37,089 bases of DNA, taken from positions 1 through 37,089 of IMG/VR virus record IMGVR_UViG_3300024357_000015; one strand, 5' to 3'. The translations under genes were made by a program, and so were the position numbers. Below, piece by piece: positions 1 to 8,714 of this stretch; the first letter of the stretch is position 1; every line of letters begins with the position of its first letter. The notes under the pieces were generated by a model. It was not told the DNA's origin, did no database searches, and worked only from the letters and a program-made list of their open reading frames with translations. This DNA comes from a virus.

Positions 1-336
1 ATCTACGTCAATTATAGCATTTTCTGCTATACCGTTAATGTTCTTTCCATTTCTTCCAATGGTAATGTTATGTGTTGATGCTGTTCCCGTCGCATCAAAT
101 ATTTGAACCTCGTCGCCAATCGACGGGGTTGCAGGAAGTGTAATAGTTCTCTCAGAAGTAGTATCTACAAAGTATCTGTATCCTACCTGTGCTGTAATGT
201 TAGATGATACGGTTTCGCTAACTTCTTTTTTACGTTGAATAAGATCTGCTTGAGTAACATAGTCTGGCGGTATTGCAGCCATAATACCTACATTTACCCA
301 TTCAGTTCCGCTCCATACTTTAATTGTTTTAGCCAT
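1..336 (-). CDS. tail fibre protein, N-terminal part (runs off window)
   Basis: The reading frame starts at an ATG at 336 that overlaps the TAA of the upstream gene (TAATG), and stays open to base 1, giving 112 residues. It opens with a 'KVWSGTEWVNVG' module, the W..T.W..V pattern found at the start of several fibre proteins here. Residues from about 55 (YFVDTTSERTITLPATP...DEVQIFDATG) closely match the C-terminal domain of the fibre protein at 3451-5319, a beta-rich domain typical of phage tail-fibre tips. It is the last visible gene of the fibre operon. The C-terminus is outside the window. Receptor specificity cannot be inferred. Confidence 0.75.
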   Translation of the reverse strand, partial: MAKTIKVWSGTEWVNVGIMAAIPPDYVTQADLIQRKKEVSETVSSNITAQVGYRYFVDTTSERTITLPATPSIGDEVQIFDATGTASTHNITIGRNGKNINGIAENAIIDVD

Positions 337-1955
337 TAGAATGTAATCGTCCCATTATTATTAAATGTATAAACAATATTTCCACCTACAGTTGAAACAA
401 CTGGTGATCCAGTAGTATTAACAGCAGTACGAGGTGCTCTAATTATAACCACACCATTAGTTCCGTTGTTTACTGCATTTGCACCATTTCCTGTCATATA
501 TCCACCCATTCCTGGATTTGATCTATTGTATCCCACTCCAAAATCTCCGAGGACTGGGTTTCCAACTGGAGAAGAAAAATATCCGCCTCCTCCTGGACCC
601 CCTCCAGAATAATATATTGACGATCCAGTTATAGAATTTTGCAGTGCTGCTCCGCCAGTACCACCTTTAAAGTTTCCAGAAGAAACATTTCCACCTGGAC
701 CACCTGCGCCACCTCCACCGCCACCGCCGCCAGCATTATTGTTATGAACAACATTGCCACCAGCATATCCTTGTGTTGGCGTTAAAGCAGTTCCGCCTGA
801 CCTAACGTTGTCATTTCCTCCAGCACCTCCACCAGATCCTCCGTTGTGTCCAGCAGAATCTGGATTAGCACCAGCTCCACCACCAAGTGCTGTTACTGTT
901 GTAATTCCAGTACCAGATATAGATGAGTTTCCACCGTTATTTGCAGATGAAAGCGATCCATATGCTGCGCCCACGCCCCCTTGGCCGACAGAAATGTTAT
1001 AAGTTACTCCAGTTTGAAGAGTTAATGGCGATTCTGCTGCAGCTCCTCCACCATTACTTCCAACAGAAGTTCTTAAACCACCTCCACCGCCTCCACCTAA
1101 GTAATAAACAGCATCAGTTCTAAATCCACTTGCTCCACCTCCGCCAACAAGTAGGTAGTCTGCAGAAAACATTATTATGGCTTTTACGGAAACATTAAAT
1201 GATCTAGAAGAAGTGTTTACACCATCAGAAGCTATTATGTCAAAATTATAGGTTGTATCTGATGAAACGTCTGGTGCAGTTCCAGTTAAAGATCCATTTG
1301 ATGAATTTAAAGAAATCCAAGCTGGCAAGTTTGAAGATGAGTAAATAATAGATGTGCCATCTGGATCCGATGCAGATACTGAAACATTTAATGATGTTTG
1401 CTCGCTTATTGTGGCAAGTGTTCCTGGTGTGGTGTTCCATACTGGTGATCCACCAGCGTCTAAAGCATTTTCTAAAATTGCAAACTGATTATCTAAATTT
1501 ATAACTTTAACATCATATGGCTCGTTTGCTACATCTAAATTAGGAGTTATTGCTGTTGCAGTACCAGCACCAACAAAAGTAGCTGTGGGTGAATTATATG
1601 TAGCATTTGTGCCAATAAACTGTACGGATAATCCTGATTTAAAATTAGACCCTGTAATAGTTATTGTTGTTCCTGGTATTGGTGCTGTTGTTGGAGAAAT
1701 ACTAGCTATTTGAGGAGCAGGATCTTGAGACACCTTTTCCCATCCACTAGACTTAAAGCAAATCAAGGCTGCCAGTGTTGTATCAAAATACAAATCTCCT
1801 ACAGTAGGTGATAAAGGTCTATTTGCTGTTGTTCCCCGCCCAACGTGTCCATTGGTTGCAGTTGCATGGGCGGATACAGCAGAACTCAATTCAGCATCAG
1901 TAGCAATAGCTGTATTTGCTGATAGTATATTTGCTATATCTCTGGCTTTAGACAT
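336..1955 (-). CDS. glycine-rich tail adhesin with IPT/TIG and Ig-like domains
   Basis: 539 aa. Order of parts: a short N-terminal helix; a 'GDLYFDTT...SSGWEKV' fibre module (about 50-75); an IPT/TIG-like domain (ISPTTAPIPGTTITITGSNF, about 85-165); a putative Ig/cadherin-like domain with a DPDGTSIIYSSSNLPAWISL core (about 170-255); then about 270 residues very rich in Gly, with runs such as GGGGGGGG. Gly-rich C-terminal domains of this look occur in phage adhesins (for example gp38-type adhesins of T-even-like phages), so surface recognition is the likely role. It overlaps the stop of the upstream gene by one base. It shares its architecture with the next gene upstream, so the two are probably duplicates. 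Confidence 0.75.
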   Translation of the reverse strand: MSKARDIANILSANTAIATDAELSSAVSAHATATNGHVGRGTTANRPLSPTVGDLYFDTTLAALICFKSSGWEKVSQDPAPQIASISPTTAPIPGTTITITGSNFKSGLSVQFIGTNATYNSPTATFVGAGTATAITPNLDVANEPYDVKVINLDNQFAILENALDAGGSPVWNTTPGTLATISEQTSLNVSVSASDPDGTSIIYSSSNLPAWISLNSSNGSLTGTAPDVSSDTTYNFDIIASDGVNTSSRSFNVSVKAIIMFSADYLLVGGGGASGFRTDAVYYLGGGGGGGLRTSVGSNGGGAAAESPLTLQTGVTYNISVGQGGVGAAYGSLSSANNGGNSSISGTGITTVTALGGGAGANPDSAGHNGGSGGGAGGNDNVRSGGTALTPTQGYAGGNVVHNNNAGGGGGGGGAGGPGGNVSSGNFKGGTGGAALQNSITGSSIYYSGGGPGGGGYFSSPVGNPVLGDFGVGYNRSNPGMGGYMTGNGANAVNNGTNGVVIIRAPRTAVNTTGSPVVSTVGGNIVYTFNNNGTITF

Positions 1956-3451
1956 TATCCAACCGCACTCTTAAGATATTTAATTACTGCAAGTCCCGAT
2001 CCGCCTGCACCACCAGTAGAAGCACCTCTAGATCCTCCTCCACCAGAACCAGTATTTGCAACACCTGCAACACCTGGTTGGTCACTAGAAGCATTGAGTC
2101 CTCCTCCAGCTCCGCCACCACCTGATCCGCCTACGCCAGAGTTTGTATCTCTAGCACCGCCTCCACCTCCACCGCCTGCAATTCTTCCAGATGAAGTTGC
2201 AGTTTGCCATGCCGATGGCATTGATGATGATATTGCATTAATCCAAGATGTGTATCCAGCTGATCCAGCACCGCCAGCACCAGCTACGCTAGATGCTACT
2301 CCGTTTCCTCCGTTAGCAGAACCACCTGCACCGCCACCACCAGATTCACCCCATGAAGCATTTGCACCTGTGCCGCCAACATATGTTAATGGTGAACCAG
2401 CATTACCTCCAGAACCAGAAGATGTTACACCGTTTCCTCCTCCACCTGCTGTGTAGCCAAATGCTGTTGTTGAGCTTCCGCTAGTAACGCTTCCACCTCC
2501 TGCTCCTACAACAATTGAATATGTATTTGGTGATAGAGTTGTTGTTCCAGAATTTATTCCACCACATCCTCCACCGCCTCCACCATAGCTATTTCCTCCG
2601 CCGCCACCGCCGCCAATTAGTAGGTATTCTACTGCTAGGTTGTTATTAGATACTACAAGAGAACTGGATCCTGTTGTAGAAAATATTCTATAAAAATATG
2701 TTGGGTCTGAAGTTACTAAAGTTCCGCCAGTAACATTAACTAAAGCCGTTGATGTAATTGTAAATGTTCTTACAGATGAGTTTGCTCCGTCAGAAACTGT
2801 AATAGTAAAAGAATAAGTAGTATTTGTTGAAATATCTGGTAATGTTCCAGAAATTAAACCAGAAGATGATAGAGTTACTCCAGTAGGAAGTGCTCCTGAT
2901 GTAACAGTATATGAAAGCGATGTTCCTTCTGGATCAGTTGCAGAAAGCTGTATTGATACAGATTGACCTTCTGTAAATGTTCCTAGCGATCCAGCTGCTG
3001 TATTCCAGGAAGGAGTTTGATTAACATAAACTCCATCTGGCAATAGTCCATAAAGATTGCTTGTATTTAATACTTTAACATCGTATGGTTCATACTGAGC
3101 ACTAATTGCTCCAAAAACTGCTGTTACTTGAGCTACAGAATTAACAACTGTTGAGTTTGCCACTATTTCTACACCATTGGTACCTATAATTGAAGCTACT
3201 GCACCAGATGTAAAATTGCTTCCAGATATAACAAGTGTGTTTGTTGTATTTCCATCTAAAACCATGCCTTGTACTGAAACAATTCCTGGAGTTTCTGCAA
3301 CAATATTTTGCCAACCAACAGATTGTGTATAAAGCTCTAGCCTATTTTCTTGACCATTAAAATATGGTTGACCTGGTTGTGGATTGCTTGGTCGACCTGA
3401 ATTTACTCCAAATGGAATACCACCAAGCGTAGTAGTTCTAATATCTCCCAT
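1955..3451 (-). CDS. glycine-rich tail adhesin with IPT/TIG and Ig-like domains (paralogue)
   Basis: 498 aa from the ATG at 3451, chosen because it overlaps the upstream TAA (TAATG), as at other junctions of this operon; an in-frame ATG at 3466 would add five residues. Modules: 'QPYFNGQENRLELYTQSVGWQNI' fibre motif, an IPT/TIG-like segment (VLDGNTTNTLVISGSNFTSG), an Ig-like segment (ATDPEGTSLSYTVTSGALPTGVTL), then a segment leading to 'AVEYLLIGGGGGGG' and about 200 Gly/Ser-rich residues ending in AVIKYL. Same order of domains as the gene at 336-1955. Likely a virion tip or side-fibre adhesin; target unknown. Confidence 0.75.
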   Translation of the reverse strand: MGDIRTTTLGGIPFGVNSGRPSNPQPGQPYFNGQENRLELYTQSVGWQNIVAETPGIVSVQGMVLDGNTTNTLVISGSNFTSGAVASIIGTNGVEIVANSTVVNSVAQVTAVFGAISAQYEPYDVKVLNTSNLYGLLPDGVYVNQTPSWNTAAGSLGTFTEGQSVSIQLSATDPEGTSLSYTVTSGALPTGVTLSSSGLISGTLPDISTNTTYSFTITVSDGANSSVRTFTITSTALVNVTGGTLVTSDPTYFYRIFSTTGSSSLVVSNNNLAVEYLLIGGGGGGGNSYGGGGGGCGGINSGTTTLSPNTYSIVVGAGGGSVTSGSSTTAFGYTAGGGGNGVTSSGSGGNAGSPLTYVGGTGANASWGESGGGGAGGSANGGNGVASSVAGAGGAGSAGYTSWINAISSSMPSAWQTATSSGRIAGGGGGGGARDTNSGVGGSGGGGAGGGLNASSDQPGVAGVANTGSGGGGSRGASTGGAGGSGLAVIKYLKSAVG

Positions 3452-5319
3452 TATCCAACCTTCCATCCATAGGTAGCTCCAGTATAAAGTAATGTATACC
3501 AGCCACCATTGTTATCTATAATTAAATTCCCCGCATTTCCGTTGATCAAATTACCGTTGCGAGCCACAGTAATATTATACGTTGAAGCGTTGCCTGAAGC
3601 ATCTAGAATCTGAATCTCATCGTTTAGCGCAGGGGACGCAGGTAGCGTCAATGTAAGCGCAGAAGCCGATGTAACAAAATATCTTTTCTTAGCAGCAAGG
3701 GTTGTATTAGCTGATATTGATAGAGGATCAATATACTTGTTTGCATTTATAAGGGTATTTATTTCTGCCTGTGTATAGGTGTTTACTGAATTAAGATTAG
3801 TTACTGTAAGGACATCTATAATATCTCCCGCCGTTGCACCTGAAGCCAATACGACTGTGTGCTCTGTAGGGGTTGTATAGTCTGTTCCACGAAGAAGTAG
3901 AATACCGTTCATAAATACCTGCTCGTAACCAGGAATAAACTGAACATCTACTGTAAAGGTAGTTTGTGCTGCCACCGCTGTGAATGTCTGACGACGAATA
4001 ATGTTCTTATCAAATACATCTACCTCGTCATCTGAGTCAATCCAGATTTGACCTACTTCTGGATTTAGTGGAGCTGTTGTCTGATATAGAGCACCTGGCT
4101 GTACTGATGCATCAATCTGATCTATTACGAATGCTGTTGTAGCAATCTGTGTTGTATCTGTGTTTAATGCCGCCGTTGGTGCTACTGGAATACCAGTAAA
4201 TGTTGGTGATGCTAATGGTGCTTTAGTTCCAAGAGCTGTGGTTACTGTAGCTGCAAATGATGCGTCATCATTGATAGCCGCTGCCAATTCATTCAATGTA
4301 TTTAGCGTAGATGGTGCTGCGTCTACAATTGCAGCCGCTGCTGTTGATGCAGCATTATCTGCATAAGCCTTAGTAGCCAATAGCGATGTATCGGAAATGC
4401 CGTGAATATTAGTTGTATCTGATTCGTGTGATGATAGAGCAGAGGCCGCTGCTGATTGCGCTGCCGCTGCAGATCCAGCGGGATCGAACAAATTATCAAT
4501 TGTCTGGTTTGACCACTGTCCAGTAGTAGAGTTATATCTAATTACTTGGTTATTCTGCTTGTTAGAAATTACAACATCATGAAGCTCGTCTAGTTCAAAC
4601 CCGTTTTGAACTTTAACAAAGATTGATCCTGTATTCTGCTGTGCTCTAGTTACTATACCAAGAAATACTAGGTGGTTAGGAGCTGATGGCTTATTTGCTA
4701 GCCCAAAAATTAATTGTCCTGGAGTTGCACCCAGCCATACTGGATCTCCTGGTTGTGCTGTAGAAGTATCTAGACCTTCAAGAAGTCCTTCTGTTACTAC
4801 CGTTCCAATTGCACCATTTATAACGGTGTCTTCCATAATTCCAAATGTCTTAGATGAGGTTGACTCTGCTGTATTAGATGATAGAACTACTCTTAACTGT
4901 CCAGAAGATCCAACTGCTCCTCCAGCATATACTGCTTGCCCCTTATAAATAGTTGCTCCAGTATTATTAACAACTTCTTGCGAAATCTTATTGGCAGTTC
5001 CGCCAACTCCTGTAAGGATAACTTGGTTTCCAGTATCATCATATACTGCTGTAAGATTTACGTGATTGGCGTGTGCAAATAATGCACCTGCTGCATCCTG
5101 AGCCATTTCATTTGTATATGTAGGGACTGTCTCTAATTGACGTACTCTATAGTCAAGGCTTGTTGTTACCGCCGAATTATTGACACCGACTTTAGCCTCT
5201 AGAGCCTCAATAGCGTCGTTCGCATTAGCATGTTGCTGGGAATGCGATGGAGCATCTAGTTCGTCGGTTGAGGCGGGATTAGCGAGGTTATCCAGCCCAG
5301 TAGGATAATTGGTGGCCAT
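3451..5319 (-). CDS. tail fibre protein with coiled-coil/repeat shaft
   Basis: 622 aa. The N-terminus (MATNYPTGLDNLANP...DELDAPSHSQQHANANDAIEALEAKVG) is the kind seen in actinophage minor tail and fibre proteins and probably attaches to the baseplate. The middle has the fibre repeat SHESDTTNIHGISDTSLLATKAYADNAA and the NTLNELAAAINDDASFAATVT motif, also found in the proteins at 10815 and 15694. The C-terminal domain (YFVTSASALTLTLPASP...GWKVG) matches the partial gene at 1-336. The start codon at 5319 has no clear ribosome-binding site but lies 9 nt downstream of a TATAAT box, so a leaderless transcript is possible after the accessory block. Confidence 0.8.
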   Translation of the reverse strand: MATNYPTGLDNLANPASTDELDAPSHSQQHANANDAIEALEAKVGVNNSAVTTSLDYRVRQLETVPTYTNEMAQDAAGALFAHANHVNLTAVYDDTGNQVILTGVGGTANKISQEVVNNTGATIYKGQAVYAGGAVGSSGQLRVVLSSNTAESTSSKTFGIMEDTVINGAIGTVVTEGLLEGLDTSTAQPGDPVWLGATPGQLIFGLANKPSAPNHLVFLGIVTRAQQNTGSIFVKVQNGFELDELHDVVISNKQNNQVIRYNSTTGQWSNQTIDNLFDPAGSAAAAQSAAASALSSHESDTTNIHGISDTSLLATKAYADNAASTAAAAIVDAAPSTLNTLNELAAAINDDASFAATVTTALGTKAPLASPTFTGIPVAPTAALNTDTTQIATTAFVIDQIDASVQPGALYQTTAPLNPEVGQIWIDSDDEVDVFDKNIIRRQTFTAVAAQTTFTVDVQFIPGYEQVFMNGILLLRGTDYTTPTEHTVVLASGATAGDIIDVLTVTNLNSVNTYTQAEINTLINANKYIDPLSISANTTLAAKKRYFVTSASALTLTLPASPALNDEIQILDASGNASTYNITVARNGNLINGNAGNLIIDNNGGWYTLLYTGATYGWKVG

Positions 5320-5327
5320 ATTTACTA

Positions 5328-5333
5328 ATTATA
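5328..5333 (-). promoter_or_regulatory. candidate leaderless promoter -10 box restarting tail-fibre transcription
   Basis: On the minus strand TATAAT ends 9 nt before the ATG at 5319, and no Shine-Dalgarno sequence lies between. The -35 at 17 nt would be GGTAGG, a poor match. It sits just after the accessory block, where the fibre operon resumes. Confidence 0.35.
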
Positions 5334-5351
5334 CCCCAAATAGGCTGCTAC

Positions 5352-6071
5352 CTACCGATATTCTTTCCTGGACCATAAAAATTTTTTATATGCCCCTGTA
5401 AATTTTGATGTTACCAACTTAAAGGTTTCCCCTTTTTCTAAGAGCAGATCTCTGCCACCTCTTTTTGCTTGCCATGGCTCTCTCTTATATGGAATAATTT
5501 GAGCTATGGGTGTTCCAGCTGGAACTATCCCAGAAAAACCATCTTTTACATAAAATGGAAAATTTATAATATCAGTATACTTGTCTGTATCTACAATACC
5601 AGGAAGTATGACCAGTGGGTTATCTCTGTGCATTGGTGGAACAATAATACAAGAATAACCTGGTGGTGTTTTTATTGACCAGGCATTATTGTATTTATAC
5701 ATGCCAGCGTTTATTTGTTTTTTTGGATGATCACCAGTTTGCCAGTGTGGGTGGGAATCTATAAGATTTTCATCCTTAATTCTCCACCTAAAATAATGAG
5801 TTCCGTCATTATTTGAAACATCTATATCGCAAAACGTTGTCAGAATGTATCCAGAAGATATCGCATCAAATAGCGGCACACACTTCTTTGCTGTAGAATT
5901 TGGCCCACCATTTTCATTTAACTTACTACCATTGTATGAGGATAAATTTTTATACCAATCTGGAAGAAATTTTGAAGCTGGCTGCGGACTAAATTCTTCT
6001 GGGCATGTTTTTTGTTCGCCATTTTCAAACAATATTATGTTTTCTTTAAATAATTTCTTTTTTAATTTCAT
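5352..6071 (-). CDS. conserved phage protein, DUF6065-like
   Basis: 239 aa, no signal peptide or membrane segment. Recognisable stretches are 'FLPDWYKNL' (about 36-44), 'WSIKTPPGYSCIIVPPMHR' (about 131-149), 'GIVDTDKY...INFPFYVKDG' and 'GIVPAGTPIAQIIPYKREPW' (about 182-201). These resemble uncharacterised proteins of the DUF6065 type found in phages; the family name is from memory. Function unknown. It overlaps the 3' end of the next gene upstream and belongs to the halogenase block, so a shared pathway is plausible but unproven. Confidence 0.6.
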   Translation of the reverse strand: MKLKKKLFKENIILFENGEQKTCPEEFSPQPASKFLPDWYKNLSSYNGSKLNENGGPNSTAKKCVPLFDAISSGYILTTFCDIDVSNNDGTHYFRWRIKDENLIDSHPHWQTGDHPKKQINAGMYKYNNAWSIKTPPGYSCIIVPPMHRDNPLVILPGIVDTDKYTDIINFPFYVKDGFSGIVPAGTPIAQIIPYKREPWQAKRGGRDLLLEKGETFKLVTSKFTGAYKKFLWSRKEYR

Positions 6072-6768
6072 TTAAAATTATATCCCTTACTTTAGTTTTA
6101 TTAAAAACATCGTATCTTTCTTTTAATGGCATAAACCTTTTATACCTAACTGGAGACTGTATAGATTCTTGGGAAATATTATAAAGCCTTTCATTCATGT
6201 TAAACCTAATAAAATTAATCTTTTTATTAGTATTTATATCCATATAAAATAATGGGTCTTCTTTTTTAAAAGAAATTTCCCCGTAGCTTGAGTGCATTTG
6301 TACCTCTATGTTAAATGGTCTAAACCATGACCCTATATCAAATTTTCCTGGAACCATTGCCCCCGACTGCATATATTCTACCTTATGAAAATATGGAGAA
6401 GTAAAAAAACATTCTACGGGCTCTTCTGCAAAAAACAACCATGAAAGATTGTAAACCAAGCTAGGACCATATGTTAATGATGGATCTCTTTGGGAATAAA
6501 ATCCTATTTTCGTATCTCCCGTATTTTTGGTTATATTTTCTTCATATGAATAACTTGAGTCAACCGTAGTCTTAAAAGAAAAAACATTTTTAAACTTTTC
6601 TCTAAATGCTGGACATGAAAGAAATGACGAAGTTCCAGCCTCTGGATTTCTATAATCAGAAAATTCTTTCAATAAACTTTCTGGTTCTAAATATAGCATA
6701 TTCCAGCTTTCTTTATCTAGTATAAAGTTTCCTGGAGACCAATATATATTTAGTTCATCTTTATTCAT
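6046..6768 (-). CDS. hypothetical protein of the halogenase block
   Basis: 240 aa, not recognised. It is rich in aromatic residues (about 35 Phe/Tyr/Trp) and has a basic C-terminal tail (KTKVRDIILNEIKKEII). Segments such as 'GFYSQRDPSLTYGPSLVYNLSWLFFAEEPVECFFTSPYFHKVEYM' look like a compact soluble fold. It overlaps the following gene (5352-6071) by 26 nt and abuts the membrane protein upstream, implying co-translation within this four-gene block. Nothing visible points to a virion role. Confidence 0.65.
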   Translation of the reverse strand: MNKDELNIYWSPGNFILDKESWNMLYLEPESLLKEFSDYRNPEAGTSSFLSCPAFREKFKNVFSFKTTVDSSYSYEENITKNTGDTKIGFYSQRDPSLTYGPSLVYNLSWLFFAEEPVECFFTSPYFHKVEYMQSGAMVPGKFDIGSWFRPFNIEVQMHSSYGEISFKKEDPLFYMDINTNKKINFIRFNMNERLYNISQESIQSPVRYKRFMPLKERYDVFNKTKVRDIILNEIKKEII

Positions 6769-7061
6769 TACAAAATTAGACCAAAATGCTTAGCAATTGA
6801 TAAGGTTGCCAATAAAGTCCACAAAATATTGAACCAAATAATTGTGGGTAGAGTCTTTACTGTCGATGACCATATAAGGGCAAGGCTTGAAACCAAAGCA
6901 AATATGTAAAGCCACCAAAACTGTTTTCCAAGCAATAGGCCTGGGAAAATAATAGCAATCTTTGTCATGAAGGCAAAAAATTCTACTGTATTTGGTCTAT
7001 TCCAATACGACTTAAAACGCATTGTTTTTAGTGCTTCTAGCCATTGTGTTCTAAACTTCAT
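6768..7061 (-). CDS. small membrane protein of the halogenase block
   Basis: 97 aa with about three hydrophobic segments (roughly 28-42, 48-66 and 73-92), preceded by a basic, aromatic N-terminus (MKFRTQWLEALKTMRFKSYWNRP). No known family recognised. Its start overlaps the 3' end of the halogenase gene by 11 nt and its stop overlaps the next start by 1 nt, so all four block genes appear translationally coupled. It could anchor or transport the product of the block; this is inference only. Confidence 0.65.
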   Translation of the reverse strand: MKFRTQWLEALKTMRFKSYWNRPNTVEFFAFMTKIAIIFPGLLLGKQFWWLYIFALVSSLALIWSSTVKTLPTIIWFNILWTLLATLSIAKHFGLIL

Positions 7062-8637
7062 TATGATAATTCTCCTTTAAGAATTGATAGTGTGATGGTG
7101 CATTTTTTGTAACCGCTTTCCATTTTGCTACGGAAGCTTCGCTTCTAGCCTTAAATAGGTTTGCAACTTCTTCATAATCAGTTTCTGGGTAATGATAATT
7201 CCATTGACGAATTACCTGTGGTGTTATAGGCATCCATTCATGACCAACAGCAATACAATTAAATCCACTATCAATATTTACACGCCAACCCTGGTTAATT
7301 GTTTTATTGTCCATTTCACCAACCCAGTTATGAGCATTTTCTCTAGTAAACTCATCTGGCATTACGTCCCTAGTAGCCATATACTTCCAAAACTCTGTGT
7401 CCCGTCTTTCGGTCAAAATGTAGTGCAGCTGAATAAATGATGAAAATGAGTTAAAGTGTTTCTTTACTTCAAAGTTATAGGTTTCTTGATCAAACTTATT
7501 TATAACGCCTCGCTGAATCATTCTAGAAAGCATTGAAGCATTTTCATGAATAAACATAAGGCCATTTGATTCTAGTGGCTCAAGGAATGCTCCAGATAAT
7601 CCGATGGCTACAACATTCTTATTCCATGGCTTAGAAACAATTCCAGACTTAAAATTAATATCTCTAAACTTTAAATCATCAGTAATTCTATGTTCACCAT
7701 GAGCTTTTTTAAGATGCTCTTTGAATTCTTCTAAAGCTTCTTCTGGTGTAGTAAATTTATCTGAATAAACATACCCAGTTCCAATACGTGAATATAGTGG
7801 AGCGTTCCATACCCACCCATATCCAAGTGCTGTACAGTTTGTAAAGTTTTCTACTTCTTTTTCTGGATCCTCATACTGTAGTTGTACAGCCCATGCTCTG
7901 TTTACTGGCAGTTTATCTGCATGTGACTCAAATGGGGTTCCAAGTGTCTCTGTTATAAGCATTCCCTTAAATCCTGTACAATCAATATATAGATCTCCAG
8001 AAACAGTATCTCCATTGTCTAATACTACCCCAGTAATTCCATTCTCATCGTGCTCTATAGAAGTAATTGTCGCTTCAATATGCTTAACACCCATAGGCTT
8101 TGCATATTTATCTTTTAGATATTCAGCAAACTTAATAGCATCAAACTGAAGGGCAAAGTCACGGTGCATTGTAAATCCGTCCATCTCTTCAAGATCTTTA
8201 GGAAAGTACATTTTATTTGTATTCAAAAGAACTGAGGATGGCCAAAGGTAGTCTACGTAGCTTTGTTTTGTGGTAGTTGGGTCAATAAGTTTTAAAACTT
8301 GCCAATCATTTGCAGAATTCATTGTGCAATTTTGTAAATTTGGGTGTCCAAATGGGTAGTGAAATCCACCATCTCCAATAGAATGAAAATCTGTAAACTT
8401 AATACTTAGCTTATATGCCGCATCTGTATAAGTCATAAAATCTTTATGGTCTAGCTCTAGGGCATGTAGCCAGGCTGTGATTCCAGCAGTTGTTGATTCC
8501 CCCACCCCAATTTTTGAAATATAAGGGCTTTCAATTAATGTAATATCTCTATTAGGATATTCTTTGATTAGTGTGGATGCTGTCATCCATCCTGCGGATC
8601 CTCCGCCTACGATAATAATTTTATCGGATTTATACAT
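7051..8637 (-). CDS. flavin-dependent tryptophan halogenase family protein
   Basis: 528 aa, full length for the family. The FAD-binding GGGSAG motif is at residues 11-16. The halogenase WxWxIP motif appears as WVWNAP at 275-280. By analogy with PrnA, K76 (AAYKLSIKF) fits the catalytic lysine that forms the haloamine or binds HOX, and E356 (EPLESNG) fits the catalytic glutamate. Family members use FADH2, O2 and halide to halogenate indoles or other aromatics and need a flavin reductase, which is not visible here. A cyanophage homologue (VirX1) has been characterised with a preference for iodide. The gene leads a four-gene block within the tail operon. It could also act on non-tryptophan substrates. 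Confidence 0.88.
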   Translation of the reverse strand: MYKSDKIIIVGGGSAGWMTASTLIKEYPNRDITLIESPYISKIGVGESTTAGITAWLHALELDHKDFMTYTDAAYKLSIKFTDFHSIGDGGFHYPFGHPNLQNCTMNSANDWQVLKLIDPTTTKQSYVDYLWPSSVLLNTNKMYFPKDLEEMDGFTMHRDFALQFDAIKFAEYLKDKYAKPMGVKHIEATITSIEHDENGITGVVLDNGDTVSGDLYIDCTGFKGMLITETLGTPFESHADKLPVNRAWAVQLQYEDPEKEVENFTNCTALGYGWVWNAPLYSRIGTGYVYSDKFTTPEEALEEFKEHLKKAHGEHRITDDLKFRDINFKSGIVSKPWNKNVVAIGLSGAFLEPLESNGLMFIHENASMLSRMIQRGVINKFDQETYNFEVKKHFNSFSSFIQLHYILTERRDTEFWKYMATRDVMPDEFTRENAHNWVGEMDNKTINQGWRVNIDSGFNCIAVGHEWMPITPQVIRQWNYHYPETDYEEVANLFKARSEASVAKWKAVTKNAPSHYQFLKENYHNEV

Positions 8638-8661
8638 TTATAACCTATCTCTAAAAAGACT

Positions 8662-8698
8662 AATGCCTCTACTTATAGGTTACTATAATAGAGGCATT
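8662..8698 (-). terminator. long hairpin between fibre genes and halogenase block
   Basis: The arms AATGCCTCTA (8662-8671) and TAGAGGCATT (8689-8698) pair perfectly. Inner arms TTATAG and CTATAA extend this to 16 pairs with one bulged C and a four-base loop. In the minus direction it is followed shortly by CTTTTT. It probably ends transcription from the fibre genes, at least in part. Confidence 0.6.
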
Positions 8699-8705
8699 TT
8701 GTCAA
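8677..8705 (-). promoter_or_regulatory. sigma70-type promoter for the halogenase block, embedded in the hairpin
   Basis: On the minus strand TTGACA (8705-8700) is a perfect -35, followed after 17 nt by TAACCT (8682-8677). The -10 lies in the loop side of the hairpin at 8662-8698. The halogenase ATG is about 40 nt downstream. Confidence 0.55.
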
Positions 8706-8714
8706 TACTATTTA

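Noticed and set aside
754-1002. Plus-strand Pro/Ala-rich open frame (82 aa), and similar ones at 2094-2456
   Set aside because: They are antisense to the Gly-rich codons of the fibre genes (GGN read backwards gives Pro/Ala-rich frames) and lack a ribosome-binding site.
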